64,000 bases of DNA from Ophioderma brevispina (lineage: Eukaryota; Echinodermata; Ophiuroidea; Amphilepidida; Ophiodermatidae). The stretch covers positions 62,001-126,000 of the forward strand of contig JAMKCH010011746.1 in NCBI GenBank assembly GCA_023653785.1, given 5' to 3'. Under the pieces are notes generated by a model. That model did not search any database. It saw nothing but the letters and a program-made list of their open reading frames with translations, and had not been told where the DNA came from. Numbering within the stretch: the stretch's first letter is position 1; each line of letters begins with the position of its first letter. The translations under genes were made by a program, and so were the position numbers. Below are positions 41,591 to 54,159 of this stretch, piece by piece.

Positions 41591-44500
41591 ATCTAAATTA
41601 GAAATTCCCACATAAAGGTCTCCCCACTAGCTTTATCTATATGGAAGCTAATAATCTTTATATGCTCTGATAGTGTCACTGGATAGTAGACTGCCCCTTA
41701 TTCCCCCAGGAAATATTAGGTACTCAAGGAGTTGCTTTCATCTCAAACATAGAGTAAAGGGCCATGGGCCGACCACTAATAGCCTCCTCGCCAGAAGCAC
41801 AGATTTACCAGAATGTGGTGCAAAATTGGTATAAATTACCTATTTTTTATATTTTCCTCTGTAAAATCTAGGGTTAACAGATGTGTGGTTTGGATGTATG
41901 AGCCAAAATGTGCCCCAATTTGGTCAACGGCATCCTATGGGGATTACAAAATCCACCATTTTTAGCTTTTCATATCAAAACAGGTTTTAAATATCAGCAT
42001 TGAAACTTTCCAGGTGGGGATTTGGGGATGAGACCATTCTACAAAATGAAAACTTTCATTTACTTAAATTGGGTCATCCCCCTTTAAAGAACCAAGACGG
42101 AGGTCATCATGATGTGACATACATTGTTGATAAAAGATAAGCGATGTTTAAAACAAATTGTTTATTGAAATGTTTAAAGATATCGTCTCATGGGCTGAAG
42201 TTTTTTAGTTTGTCTCTTGTGGTTGGTTTGGGAGGTTACCCCTTATATTGAAAACCAAACTTTTTCTTATGGAATATCCTTAACCCAGTTACAAGATATT
42301 CTGTTCAGCAATTGAACGAAAGGTCCATATTAAAGTCTTCTCGGGTTAATTTTATCTACACTACAAGGAATCCTATAATCTTGTGTGTGTCACTGGCTAG
42401 GAGATGTTCCAACCACCCCCTGGGGCAAAGTTAGGTACTCAGGTGGCTCCCAAAATACCAAGGGCCAGATAGATTTCAGAACATGAGAGAAGTACACACG
42501 GTGTTATCTTGTGAAGTGTCTGGGCGGGGAGACCTTAACCTTGTTGCTGCCTCAAGTACTAAGGGCGATAGGAGAATCCGTGGTTATCGTTGCAGCTGGC
42601 TATTTCTCTCTCTGTTTTCTTCTGCCCGGCAGAAGATTAATCCTGACTTGACCAAACCCTCAGGCGTGGGTACCTCGGTTCTTATTGTGTGTATAAGCCC
42701 ATCCAGGGGTGTTTACACTTCTCAGCTGTTATGATACTGACTGACTGAGTTCAAGAGTCTTCATATTTCCATGCATGGCCAGGCCATGGCCAGTGATATC
42801 ATACCTACTCGCACATGGATAGTGGACATTCCCTGCTTGCACTAATGTGACTAGTGTCCTTAACATAAAGGTAGCTATGTAAACAGTTTTTTCTGTGGGG
42901 GTGCGCTTGCAAAATTTTGCTTGACAAAATTAACCGTACGAATGCCTTTCTAGCCCAATTTAATCCAAAATAATACTGCCAATGTTATACTAAACAATTG
43001 TGGTTACAGAATACATTGTTTTATGTAATTTTAACCACTGATAGCCTGAACTAGTCATTAGCAGACTAATATTCGTGTGGTAAACAGGCAAACTTTTGTA
43101 AAGCAAGTATGACAGGATTACTTACACCCATAGTGATTTGGCCTTTGCACTAGATAAGACGTTCCCTTTAAAAGGGAAGTATGGTGAAAACTGAAGCTGG
43201 TGTTCAGCAATGCGATTTACTTCAAAATAATACCGATGTATCAGAAAAAAGGACATGAAACTGAATGTCTTTTCGTTTCACAATAAAGGTTGATCATTAT
43301 GATTGTGCCTTGCATAGTAGCATTAAATTATAGTGTTACAAAACTCAATTTGTTGTTTCATTTCAAAATACTAATAATAATGTGCATAAAATGCAGAAGA
43401 TGTCCTTTTTAAGGAAGGAGTTGTTCATTCTCCACACTATATTCCTCCAAACATCGCCTCTTTCAACTGCCACCACATCTCGATAAACGACTACCAAAAA
43501 CAACATCCTTGCTTTTTGAACTTTCAAAGTTCTTCCAATTTTATTCAGGGGGGCATATATAAAAGTACAGGAAATGGAAAAAAGAACACGGATATGAAAA
43601 CATGGAACTTTATAAGGATATGAAAATATGAACTAATGAGATGTAAATATGCTAGGACCACCACTAGACAACCCTGTGGGCTTATAAGAAGTGGTGGCCA
43701 TTATGAAATAAAGTGATTAATGATAAAGCAAGGAAATTAAGTAAAAACAAATATCGGTCATGGTACATGATTGTGAAAGGTAGTGGAAAAGTAAGGGAGG
43801 GGGAGAGGAAGCAAGGCAGGTAAGTAGGCGGGGAAATTTGACTAGCCGGTATAAGGACCAATATAACGGAAGGTTAAACACTGAGAAAAGAAAAAGAAAA
43901 AAAAATGACAGAAAAGGAACAAAACTAAAAAAGACAGTACCAACTAACAAAAACATTAAATAGGAGAGAAAGGGATAGAAAATGAAGTAGTAGAAACTGA
44001 GGTGTGTTCCAAAACGACTTCTTCATTCTTTTCATCTTCCTCCTATACAAGATATTTACACAGCTGTTTGAAAGTCTCATGATTAATGACATAAGTAGAA
44101 TAAAACAAAACTTAATGGCGACACACGTTGGACAGTATAATTTGATTATTTTCTACCACTGACTAATCATTTGTAATTTCATGAAATTAATTCCGGGCAA
44201 ATGTGATTTTTGTATAATCTAGTTTAACACATCTTTCTACGGAGATAAGCATATAAGGCATATATACCTCATATATAGATCCTCTGTATCGATTGGTTAA
44301 AAGTGGGGCATTAATTCAACTGCTTCAAGCAATGAACAAAAATGAACTGGCCCTGTGAAGAAGCGGGGTCATGTTTCATTAAACTATGCCCTTGACACTC
44401 TTCCAGCGTAAAAGACTGTTGTACAAACTATCCATCCGTATTATGAGTGTAGCATATTGAAGCTGGTGTAAGAGATGACTATAAGCAACCGTATTTTGGT

Positions 44501-46663
44501 TTACTCGTTGTGGGAGTCTGTGCTGTAATGTAAAGTCTGATACAAGCCCCCCCCCAAAGCCCCCAACCGGGATACAACAAGCAGGGAATGTCTTGAATCG
44601 CAGCATCAGTAGCCTATTCATGCTTTGAGGCTGTTGTTACTGCTCGTAACTTGAAACCTATCCCCTCTGATATTGTTTGACAGTCGACCTGTCATAGCGC
44701 CCCCCAAAGCGTCGTCGCGCTTTGCTTTTTGGAAATAAATTGGCTGCGCCCATGGCATCGGCACTCAGGTTTGACTGGTTCTCTGGCAACGATTTTCTAC
44801 TACAAACTAAAACCGTTGATAAGCATCTAGATCCAAAGATTTCTTGCCTAAATCAATAGACCACATTGTGTTTAATAGGTGATTGTAACAGAATAAAGTT
44901 GGACTTAGCACATTTAGCTTGATGTGTTGGTGTTTTCATCGTGTTAGGGAAATTCTTGAAGCGATGATTGTAAAGAGTTGCGGATTCGTAGCTGCAAGAA
45001 AATTGTTACACATCTTGCCGACAAAAAAATGGCACAGAAAGTTTGATTACGGATCCGTTTTGGACTCCAAAGTCACTTCCTCAACACCAGAAAGTTTGAT
45101 TGCTAACTCTTGACAGTTTTTGGACCCTAAGTTACACATTTGTTTAAACCGATCGCACTGCACGCCATGACAACATGCCTACAGCTCATGAGCTACACAT
45201 GATAAGGCCTGTGTTATGACAAAATCTATAGATTCCGGTATCTAAACAAATATTGACTGCTTTTTATCGGTAGCAGGTTGAACCTATAGGCCTCGGTGAT
45301 CTCGAAACCCTACTATGCCCCTCTCATAGCATTCAATATTTGTATAGCTCTATAACCTCATCAATGACCTTTGATTTTTTCTTGAACTTTTGCAGATGGT
45401 ATAGCTCTTGCATTGTTCCTACTTATATCAGTTGTCAAAATTGTGTTCACCATTGCTTAAAAAATTGGCTCTAAAAATAAACGAAACAATAAATAATCTC
45501 AGGTCAAACAGCCGTGATTAGCTGTTGTCACAAGTATTCCTTTAACTCTTTTCTTTTATTAACATTGAAGGGTATTTTTTTATAATAGAATGTGAAAGAG
45601 GAATACTTAGTCTAAAATATGGCTCCTATTTTTGGTTCATAGGGCCTTTGATTCAAGTAGGTAATCACTTACACACTTCAGTAAGCTGTTCTATACAGCG
45701 TGTCCCCAAAAGCAATGCAGCACATTTTTCCAGCCACTAAAGCATATGACTATATGGTCAATTTTCATAAACCATTCCTTTTCAGATATATTTGTTGTCT
45801 TTGGTTAATAAGATATTTTAAACATTGCTTTATTGGAACCAACGTTAATATTTGATAGGAGCCTTTTAGCTCTGCATTTGGGCATATATAGTTTTTTTGG
45901 CTATGCTTTCCCGTTTTTTCCTTTTCTATGAGATATTTGCCTTCAAAACAATAGAAACGTAGGAGAAATTTGATGTCCGAAACCCAACATCAAAATAATA
46001 AAAATTGAAAAATGCTTGAATTTTTCCGAATCTCATGTTCTTGTTTGCCAACGTGTAGAAAATGATGTAATGATGTTTTTTCCTTGTTTTCTCAATTTAT
46101 TTTTATATTTTTTCAAAACAAACATAATGTCCATGAAAAACCTTGTTTATTCATTACCTTCACAAAGCATTTGCTAAGTTTGGTAAAACTCTTCTAGATA
46201 TTGATTGTGCATCTTATTTCAATGTAAACAGAATGCGCAGTTGGAAGTCTAATGTGTGAAAGACAACTTTTTCAATCATGCCTCCCGAGGGGATTCTCCA
46301 ATTTGGAGGTGCTATACCATGCTTGTTTGATTCCTTGAAATACTCTAATCACGTAAAGCAAATCTAAATTACCACTAAATGGCATAAAATCATACCCTAA
46401 ATAGCATAGACCCGGGGTCCATTCTCGAAACTCATCCGCAAATCATATGGCATATTATCTCATGCCTCAGTGGACCAATTTCTCGAAAGCACTGTGTAAC
46501 TGGTATGAAAAGGTCTTTTTTAGGACATAATATGCTGATTTTAATACACGTAGTTATGCCAAGTTTTGGGAAACAGACCCCTGGTCATTTTTCTGGCCCA
46601 TGGCGGCAATTTTGGTGGCTCATTTTTAAAGCCCAGACTGGATTTTGAAGTTTAATGCTGTTA
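41591..46663. other. 5-kb stretch with no gene recognised
   Basis: 41600-41720 and 42300-42430 share a diverged pattern (TTTATCT...GTGTCACTGG...TTAGGTACTCA). 43770-43990 is purine-rich on the + strand. TACAGCGTGTCCCCAAAAGC at about 45696 resembles one mariner-type terminus without a partner. Short frames (42483-42734, 44919-45113) have no recognised domain. Confidence 0.5.
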
Positions 46664-47148
46664 TTCTGAAAGGGAGACTAACCTTAGTCCTGGGTTTAAC
46701 CAGGGTTAGTCCTACACGAATGGACCTTTTTTTTCTTTCAAAATATGTGATGTGATCAAGCAAAATGAGTCTAAAGTCGGTCAGATTCGATTTTTACTTT
46801 TCCATGTAATTGTATGCACCATTTAAAAACCTACATTTTGCTGAAACTCCCCTTGAAATTGACCATATAATTCCAAAGATATAATCAGTTGAAGGGTGGC
46901 AAAAACAATAGGAACAAAAGACATTTTCTCCTTTGTTTGGCTATATCTCAAAATCAATATTTGCGACTTCTGACTCATTTTGCTTGATCACATCACATAC
47001 TGTGAAAGTTGAATGTAACAGGTGAGTGCTCACCATAATGTGCTCACCGTTACAGCACATTTTAAGAGTATTGAAAAGGAAAAAGATTCACTCTTGTAGG
47101 ACTAACCCTGGTTTAAAACCAGGACTAAAGTTAGTCTCCCTTTCAGAA
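46664..47148. mobile_element. TA-flanked MITE with double inverted repeats
   Basis: TTCTGAAAGGGAGACTAAC and GTTAGTCTCCCTTTCAGAA are inverted ends with TA on both sides. CTGGGTTTAACCAGGGTTAG and its partner extend this to about 50 bp. A second inner inverted pair, TGTGATGTGATCAAGCAAAA near 46744 and TTTTGCTTGATCACATCACA near 46977, lies inside. Confidence 0.88.
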
Positions 47149-47187
47149 TACCAGCCTTAGTCTCCAAATTATATTGAATGTAATTAA

Positions 47188-47523
47188 AGGTGCATTTTGT
47201 GATTCCAGCACCTTCTGTTGTATTCATGGTTCACTAATATCCTTGAGAAAAGCTTATTTACAAAATTTGAGTTGATCCCGATCTTGCGGTTTTGTGTGAT
47301 GACTAATGCTTGTTTCCCACGGTCCCATAGGCTACTGTGCTGTCATTTCTGTCCGTTTACGGACAGAAAATACAAAATTGCGAATTTCTTACAGATTCGA
47401 CCGAATTTGCACGTAAGATTTAGTACACATGGATTACTAAGGCTAATGGTTCAGATGATATAAAAATCTCAACTCTTTTGAGGTAAGTTGTGGGGACGAG
47501 GTTGTGGATCACGAAATGCCCCT
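47188..47523. mobile_element. TTAA MITE family A, best preserved copy
   Basis: TTAA at 47184-47187 and 47524-47527. The ends are AGGTGCATTTTGTGATTCC and GGATCACGAAATGCCCCT. It contains CTGTCCGTTTACGGACAG, a perfect small hairpin. It starts 40 bp after the TA element. Confidence 0.92.
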
Positions 47524-47814
47524 TTAAGCAATAAATGTAAGAACTTGACCTCTGTACCTCATACAAATGACAGAGATCTCTATTTACCTCATGTTATGTG
47601 CAAAAAATACCCTAAAATAGGAATTTGACATGCTTTGACCATCCCCTAAATAAGAACATGGTTTTGAAATAAAAAAAATTATCAGAAAACTTCTCCCTTT
47701 TGAACTGTAATCCTTGTTCCTGGAAAACTGAAAATTTTTTAAATTTTTCCAACAGATTCCTTTAGTGCACTTTCTAAGAACCACCAAATTACAGATGGTA
47801 TTATTTACTTGCAT

Positions 47815-48027
47815 CAAAATGGAGGCTGAATTGAAGAAAAGGCAGCCATTATATTTATGACCTGTATTGGGATTGGCGTATTGATTTGTTTTCATGCCAT
47901 CAACCGGAACCTGATCACACCCCCAGGACTGCCCAGTTGAACGTTTAATCAGGGCTGTAGTGAAGATGCAACCACCGTTCAAAGTAATCCCTGTCCACAA
48001 CTCCGCTTCATTTTGTCCAAGTTCCAT
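47815..48027 (-). CDS. weak exon candidate, C-type-lectin-like
   Basis: A minus-strand frame open from 48027 to 47584 reads ELWTGITLNGGCIFTTALI, then STGQSWGCDQVPVDGMKTNQ and YANPNTGHKYNGCLFFNSAS before ILMQ. The spacing of W, WGCDQVPVDG, PN and GC resembles the second half of a C-type lectin domain, which usually shows W..G.P..W...PN...C. A GCAA/GTAAAT donor after ILMQ at about 47815 would end the exon. No good acceptor is seen upstream, and the frame could be chance. Family assignment is tentative. Confidence 0.3.
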
Positions 48028-48449
48028 TAATATATAAAGACGTTATTGATGGAAAATCGCATCTTTACAAATACCTCCCATGATATATCCTGCGGCCATG
48101 CTAGACTAGTGCCGTGCATTTCCATCCCCTATGCTTTGATGCTGCTGTTCAACAATCTGTTGATCTCAACGTATTTTATATAGCCATAGTCAGGCAGATA
48201 TGTCCGTCGCACCTTCTTCTTCTCGTGCCTGCATAAACGGGCAAGTGGGATCTCTTGGTGGCCTGCAAAACAAGGTTTATTGTCACTTCACTATGATGTG
48301 GTTTCTAAGCTTAAAGAGGGAGTCCAGTAAAGGAATATAATTCAAACTACTAAAAAAACTTGGCACTACATCTACATTCAATCATTTTCACTTACTTGAA
48401 AACAATTTGATGTTATCTGTCTATCATATGTTTGTGGGCCCCCAGCTAT
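48028..48449. other. no gene recognised
   Basis: No supported exon or repeat. Pyrimidine-rich tracts occur near 48200. Confidence 0.5.
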
Positions 48450-48830
48450 AGTGGCAGGACCACTAGCAATCAGTTGTGCATGTGTATGTGGATGTGTGTA
48501 TGCGTGTGTCACTAAATTGTTACATTTTTTCAAAAATTGTTAGTTTTTTTAAATTTGACCTCAATTGAAAAGTTGAAGTCAATTGGACGAAACTTTTGTC
48601 ATAGGGTCACCATGGATTCCCTCATATTTTTGATGAGGGTCAAGGTCATGTGCCAAGGTCAAAGGTCATGTGAGGTTAGTTGAAATAGGCTAAAATGTCA
48701 AACTTGACCTAACATTGAAAAGTTGAAGTTAAACTTGAGTCATAGGTGCAATATGGGATCCCTCATTGGTTTGATAGTTCAAAGGTCCATGCCCAGTTCA
48801 CGATATGTAAGGTCAAGTTGTAAGATAGGC
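48450..48830. repeat. family H-related repeat, copy 3
   Basis: It has a TGTGTATG microsatellite, TTGAAGTCAATTGGACGAAA, CATAGGGTCACCATGGATTC and an AGGTCA cluster including a perfect DR1 at 48656-48668. It then repeats a shorter, diverged GACCT...GAAAAGTTGAAGTTAA segment. The ATCCCCCTGG ends are missing. Confidence 0.65.
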
Positions 48831-49016
48831 CAGGCACCCACAGCTTATAATTCTTTGAATAGAGCCGCAGGCTATTTGGCTATTTCAAAAAGATTAAGAG
48901 TTTGTATGTTATGATAAATGTGAAAAGGATAGTGTGGGGTTTTCAATGCTTGTCTTGTAAAATGTTTATGTAACCATGATGACACAAGAGACACATATTG
49001 GTTCTCTCTCAATGTA

Positions 49017-49243
49017 AAAGGGTGAAATCACTCTTTCAAGGAGTGATTCTAGGGACCAGTCTTTTGTTGGAGTTAAATTTTCCTCTTTTGATAGTGAATT
49101 CTGTCAATGCTTCCCTCTTAAAAGAGGACAATTCATTGATGAATAGTAATGCTAAACCAAATTTATTCTTTTAAGAGTAAAATTTAACTTCAACAAAGAC
49201 TGGTCCCTAGGATTCACTCTTTGAAAGAGCAATTTTCACTCTT
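49017..49243. mobile_element. TA-flanked palindromic MITE
   Basis: AAAGGGTGAAATCACTCTTT on the left pairs with AGAGCAATTTTCACTCTTT on the right. GGGACCAGTCTTTTGTTGGA pairs with TTCAACAAAGACTGGTCCC. TA is at both borders. It is 227 bp with no coding content. Confidence 0.85.
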
Positions 49244-49247
49244 TATA

Positions 49248-51333
49248 ACACTTTAGAAAGTTAGGTGTCATTAATTCTAAAACCTTACCATACCTAGCAT
49301 CTGAAAGTGGGAGGGGAAAGGGTGGGGGAGTGGGTAGGTTAAAAGTGGGAAGCGTTGTTAATAATAAGGGAAATAGGGGGAGAAGTGAGATTCGAGAGGT
49401 ACACGTGAGAGAGTCTGGGGGAGCAGGTGTGGTGTTGAGTATGTATAAGATTAGTGAAGAGGGTAGCAGAGAGGTTTTGTGTGTGGTGAGGGGGAGGGAG
49501 GGGGGGAGGTTGGGAGAAAGGGTGGAGTTTGGGGGGATCAGATTTTTAGCTGTCCTATAGAAAACAACAATAATAATGTATACCTGGGTATTGTGATTTG
49601 CTGACTATTAGCTGGGTCATTTGGAGCATTCTTTGACCGTTGAAAGCAGAGTATCATTTCTCAGGGATTTAGGAGTTTTTTTCCGTAAGCCTGACCATCC
49701 CTGACCACTTTTCTTACACATTCATAAGTGTGTCAGAAAAAGTGTGGCCAGATGGTCGGGTACGGAAACTCCCATGGATTGGGTCTTCTAATGAAGGTTA
49801 ATGAACAAATTTAGTGGGACCCTTTTTAAAGTTGGGGGCCGGGGTGTCCAATCCTGCGGCCCTCGCGCCATTTGCGGCCTGCTAAGAGCATACATGCGGC
49901 CTGCGACAATTCCCAGAAAAAAAATGCATTTCTTAAATATAGATTTTTTTTAGACAAAGATGTTGTTAAATATATCACACATAGAAGCAAATAACTATAA
50001 CCAAATGACACATTTATACACCCCACAGACACCACACCCACACCACTCCTCCCGCCCTCACCCAACCAACACACACCACCGCCCAAAGGACATCAACACA
50101 TGCAGATCAACCCCCATATTACACCCACTCTTAGCCGCAGTAATAGATTCAACCGATTTGTATGATGACATATTGGCCAAGGGGTCATTGACTCCAGGGG
50201 TACTGCCATGCCCAATTCCATTTCATCCTTCCTAGCATATGAATGATCCCTATCCCTTTCTTCATGCCAAGGTTGGTGTAAGGGTAGAATGGGGCTTTTT
50301 TCATTTTTTAAACATTTTGTTAGAAAATTATCAATTTCTCATCTGAAAACCATTTTTCTAAATTTTGTTAAAAGGGTTGACAATTCAAAGAAAATGGACA
50401 TTTGCGAGTTAAAGTTGGCCCAAATCTGCATCTGTGGTATAGCAATAAGTCCCCTTTTCAGCAAAACTGGTTATAGTAACCTGAGACACAAACAAACGTT
50501 TGACCCCCCCTCCCCCGATTCATTTGCTTGCGGGCCCGCAATCAGTTTTGAGATTCAACCAAGCGGCGCTTTGTTAAAAAGGTTTGGACAACCCCTGCTA
50601 TAGTGCAGGGATGGTCATGCCAGCAGCTCATAGCATTCACTAACACTAAAGTATACTTACTCTGTCAGGCTCAGTGTGATAGTGTTTTTGAATTCTTAAG
50701 AAAGAACAGTTTTCTTAAGATGTTTTCTGGCAAACTGCTGAATATGATTTGCATAATTGTGTTTTGTCGTACATTGACCACATTGGGATGGGAGGAACTT
50801 AAAGGTCCCAGGACCTCATATTACTGGAAATGGTCAGAATAATTGGTGTCTGAAGAAGGTTACTATTTTTCTCATTTAGCCTGAAATCTTAGGGCTGAAA
50901 GTGGTTCAAGCATGGTAATTGGCATGATTGTCTTTCATTAGAGCCAGTGTGAGGACAAACACTTTTCTTAAAATGTCTCTGATTAGCTCATCAAATGATT
51001 ACCACAGTAAGTATCCAATCAAAAATTAGATACTTCTGTGTCTGGCTATATATAAGTAGGTCTTCTACATATGCTTCACATTTGTGACTATGTTCATCAC
51101 CAAATAGGCAAGACTCTTCACACCGCAAATTGATATAGAACACTGCAGGTGCAACAAGCAACACTACTGTATACACGTACCGTGCATGATATTCGTGCGG
51201 CGCAGGCTTGTTGCATGAGACACGCGTGTAAACAGAATTACTTTCACACATGACTTATGTGTCCATGAATTGAAAACTTGAAGACACTTGCAAACTTTTG
51301 CTAAACTAACTTGTAGGAGAGAAATTTTGGGAT
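49248..51333. other. no gene; low-complexity patches
   Basis: 49305-49545 is purine-rich (GGGGGAGGG repeats) and open in one frame by composition. 50010-50080 is CA/CCC-rich. TGCGGCCCTCGCGCC at 49856 and GGGCCCGCAATCAGTTTTGA at 50533 could be ends of a G/C-rich repeat. No exon is supported. Confidence 0.5.
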
Positions 51334-51337
51334 TTAA

Positions 51338-51831
51338 AGGTACAACAAGAGATTTCAAATCATCTATATTTTCTGTGATATGTAGTGATTTTATATAGGT
51401 TTGCAGGGACGGATCCAGGATTTGAAAAACATCAAAATTACCGGGGGGCTGAAAGGCTGTAACTTGTCCAAAATGGGCTGATTTTGCAAGATTTTGCAGA
51501 AATACCGGGAGGCGCGAGCCCCCTCCGTCTCCGTGGATCCGCGCCTGGTTAGACACTGAATGGATTCCCTACCTTTTATTTGGCTACAGAAATAACTTAA
51601 AAAGAAAAAAGGTGATTTGTATATGCTTATATTTCAATAGAAAACATAGGCTGAAATTCCTATTTGCTCCTATAGGAATTAGAAATTTCACAATTTTGGT
51701 ACCAAAGAACAGTTCTCAGCTTAATCCTTTCAGATGGGGGATATATTTGATAGAAAGCTTTAGACCAGTGCAAAAAACAGAATTGTCACATTTTTAAGGA
51801 TACCTGTTATTTGTAATCTCTCGTTTCACCT
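51338..51831. mobile_element. TTAA MITE family E, copy 2, with insertion
   Basis: TTAA at 51334-51337 and 51832-51835. AGGTACAACAAGAGATTTC and AATCTCTCGTTTCACCT are the ends. Removing the insertion at 51404-51547 leaves 350 bp, matching the 354 bp of copy 1. It is in the opposite orientation to 39570. Confidence 0.85.
51404..51547. mobile_element. 144-bp hAT-like MITE nested in family E
   Basis: CAGGGACGGATCCAGGATTT and TGGATCCGCGCCTG are inverted ends of the CAGGGGCGGATCCA type. A larger element with the same left end is at 59567. I could not read an exact 8-bp target duplication. Confidence 0.75.
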
Positions 51832-51835
51832 TTAA

Positions 51836-52760
51836 TCATCCATCATACGATACAAAACAAGGTTTGTCTTTTGTACTTGTTTATCCAATAAACCTTCGAA
51901 ATGTTCTCGGACAGACATGCAGATTATAGCCATTATCTGGCGTATCATAGCTGCAGAGAAAAATTATAGTAAAGTATTGAAAATTGTTTAGATAAAGTAC
52001 CAAGTGGCTCCGCCCTCCACTTTGAAAATCGTTCTGCCGCTGCTGCTACTGCTTATTTGTCACTTTTGTGGTAAAGCAGTCAGTGGGGCTCTCCACTTAA
52101 GATTTTCAGCCCCTCCCCTCCTCAGCACAACAATTTTGGAAAGAGTTCCATATTTACCTTCACTCTTAACATTCTACAAGAAACAATTTCTTTTTTATTT
52201 ATGGCCTACACTAACAACAAACCCTAACCCTAAGGCCAAAAATGAACAAGAATTTGTTACATGTAGAATTTTGAAGGGGCTACATATAGAACTCTTGCCA
52301 CAATTTCAAAAAAATGCATACAAAATTATAGCAATCACAAATAATTGGATGTAACTCTACTTGCCTTTTATTCCAGCAACGTTATTTGCCTGTGTTCACT
52401 AAATTGATCAAATCATCATCAAATTCTTATATTGAAAGTTTATAATTTGATGATGTAAGTCGTTGTTCTTATCAAACTTGATTATATTGCAGTGAGCGTT
52501 ACATTATTAATAACCAATAGTAAAGATATTAAAATCTGCTTGCTGTGAAGGAGGTTTTATTTTTTAATGCTGCAATTTTCTCATTCTGATTTTTCTTATT
52601 TTTCCTGAGGTAAAGTTGACCCAGTTTAATATATTCAGTTTATTAAACCTCAACTGGAAAATGCCAGGTGATTTGTTTTTATATGTTTTCAAAGTCTTTG
52701 CTAAGTTGAACATTTCTGCATAAGATGAAAGCAAAGTAAATATTTAATTATATGCTGGAG
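51836..52760. other. no gene recognised
   Basis: A frame open at 52004-52354 begins with a Leu-rich hydrophobic stretch but has no domain, and its codons look like AT-rich non-coding DNA. Nothing else is supported. Confidence 0.45.
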
Positions 52761-52764
52761 TTAA

Positions 52765-53585
52765 AGCAATAACAGCACATTTTTTTGAGATTTTTGCACA
52801 GTTGTATTGTTAATTGGCTAGTAAACTATACCTGTGAATGGTAGAGTTCGAAAATCTCTATGTGTTGCAAATGAAGGAAATTTGTAATTAGAATAATTAA
52901 TATCTGAGATCTCTGATAACAATTGAATGGCTGATGAAAATGTCCTTCCAATATGGAATAACCGGAAAATTGCGTCATGCATGTATCTACGTTTATCTAT
53001 TAGTTGTTTCGTCAGTTCAGGCAAGCCAAAGCTACAATCATCGAAACAAATATTTGGAACACTTGATGCAATATATTGGAACCATTGCCATGTTCACAAA
53101 TGAGATCGAATTTGGGTAATTCATTGTTCTTTAGAAAGCAGAGGTCTTCCCTTTTACCAAATTCTTCCCCACTCCCCATCAATCAATGTTGGGGGCCTGG
53201 CGAAGCTGTTGACAACAGTGACTCGGATCAACATTGAATTGGGGGACAGGGGGTCACCTTTCCCTTAAATCTGTCACAGTGATCCAACATGTTTTTCGAG
53301 GATTGTAGTTAATTAGAGGTATTTTGTTCATGAGGTGGCACTATTTCCATCATGGACAAACAACAACATAGCATTGTCCAGCTCTTCCCGTCCTTAGTGC
53401 AATCGGGTATCCCAATTCTATGACAAAATCGCTATCGCTTATTTTGATGATAAATACGCATTTTTGAGCTTGTCCCGTTAGCATGAGTATAGTTTAGCTA
53501 GACAATTACCAAACTGAAAGTGCAAAAAGTATCAAACAAATTTTGAAAAAATGGGGGTGCTCTCAAAAAATGGATGTTTATTTCT
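52765..53585. mobile_element. TTAA MITE family F, copy 1
   Basis: It starts AGCAATAACAGCACATTTTT after TTAA (52761-52764) and ends with AAAAAATGGATGTTTATTTCT before TTAA (53586-53589). The left 250 bp match 58639-58920, and the reverse of the right half of that element. Confidence 0.8.
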
Positions 53586-53654
53586 TTAATTTGATTGCAA
53601 ATTATATCTACTCGTATATAAGCTCCAATTCTTTGATATGTTGTGGGGAATCAC

Positions 53655-54140
53655 AGGGAGTCAGTGGTAGAGCTTGGCCTAGCGGTTAGGGTGCTTGCCT
53701 CTGGCGCAAATTTTACCATCAAAAATTCCCGGTTTCGAATCCCGTGGGGTCCATGGCAACTTGCTGGGATTATTCCGGGTAGCTAAACCATTCAGTGGAT
53801 TTGATCTGTATATATACCATCTATTGAATGAAAATACAGAATTAAACCGCTCTCCCCTCCTCCATGGTTCCTTGGAAATGGGGCAATGGATCAGGAAAGC
53901 ATCCCGTCCTTCGAGGGGACGTTAAGCCGTCGGTCCCTGTACAGAGTCAGTCCACAACTGTACATGTACCTCGAGTCAGTGGTCGAATAGGAGTAGGTGT
54001 AAACCCCTGACTGTTCCCAAGCCGCCCCGGCTCAAAAGTCGGGCCATGTTAGGAGCGTCCGTATCATGGATAAACACGCCGGCCCCCGATAAGCCCCACT
54101 AAGCTGAACAAATCCTGACACCACCACAAAGCCATTCCAA
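53655..54140 (+). repeat. tRNA-derived SINE, full-length copy
   Basis: GCTTGGCCTAGCGGTTAGGG is an A box and CCCGGTTTCGAATCCCGTG a B box with one extra T. A long body includes GGGGACGTTAAGCCGTCGGT, TACATGTACCTCGAGTCAG and CATGTTAGGAGCGTCCGTAT. The same body is at 38180-38605 on the minus strand, and a fragment is at about 62990-63125. Confidence 0.87.
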
Positions 54141-54159
54141 TGTGACTTGTTGATACGGT

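Noticed and set aside
43770..43990. Purine-rich tract as a possible coding or regulatory region
   Set aside because: There is only composition bias, with no motif or repeat relation.
45690..45740. Mariner-type element starting TACAGCGTGTCCCCAAAA
   Set aside because: No inverted partner end was found downstream, so only a lone end is supported.
47188..47523. Conserved non-coding regulatory element
   Set aside because: The near-identical stretches at 31324, 31948 and 15640 and the TTAA borders show it is a MITE.
49330..49560. 76-codon Arg/Gly/Glu frame resembling LINE linker sequence
   Set aside because: It is purine-rich low complexity; no endonuclease or RT motif was found nearby.
52004..52354. 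116-codon frame with a Leu-rich, signal-peptide-like start
   Set aside because: The rest is AT-rich with no domain, and it lies in an otherwise gene-free stretch.
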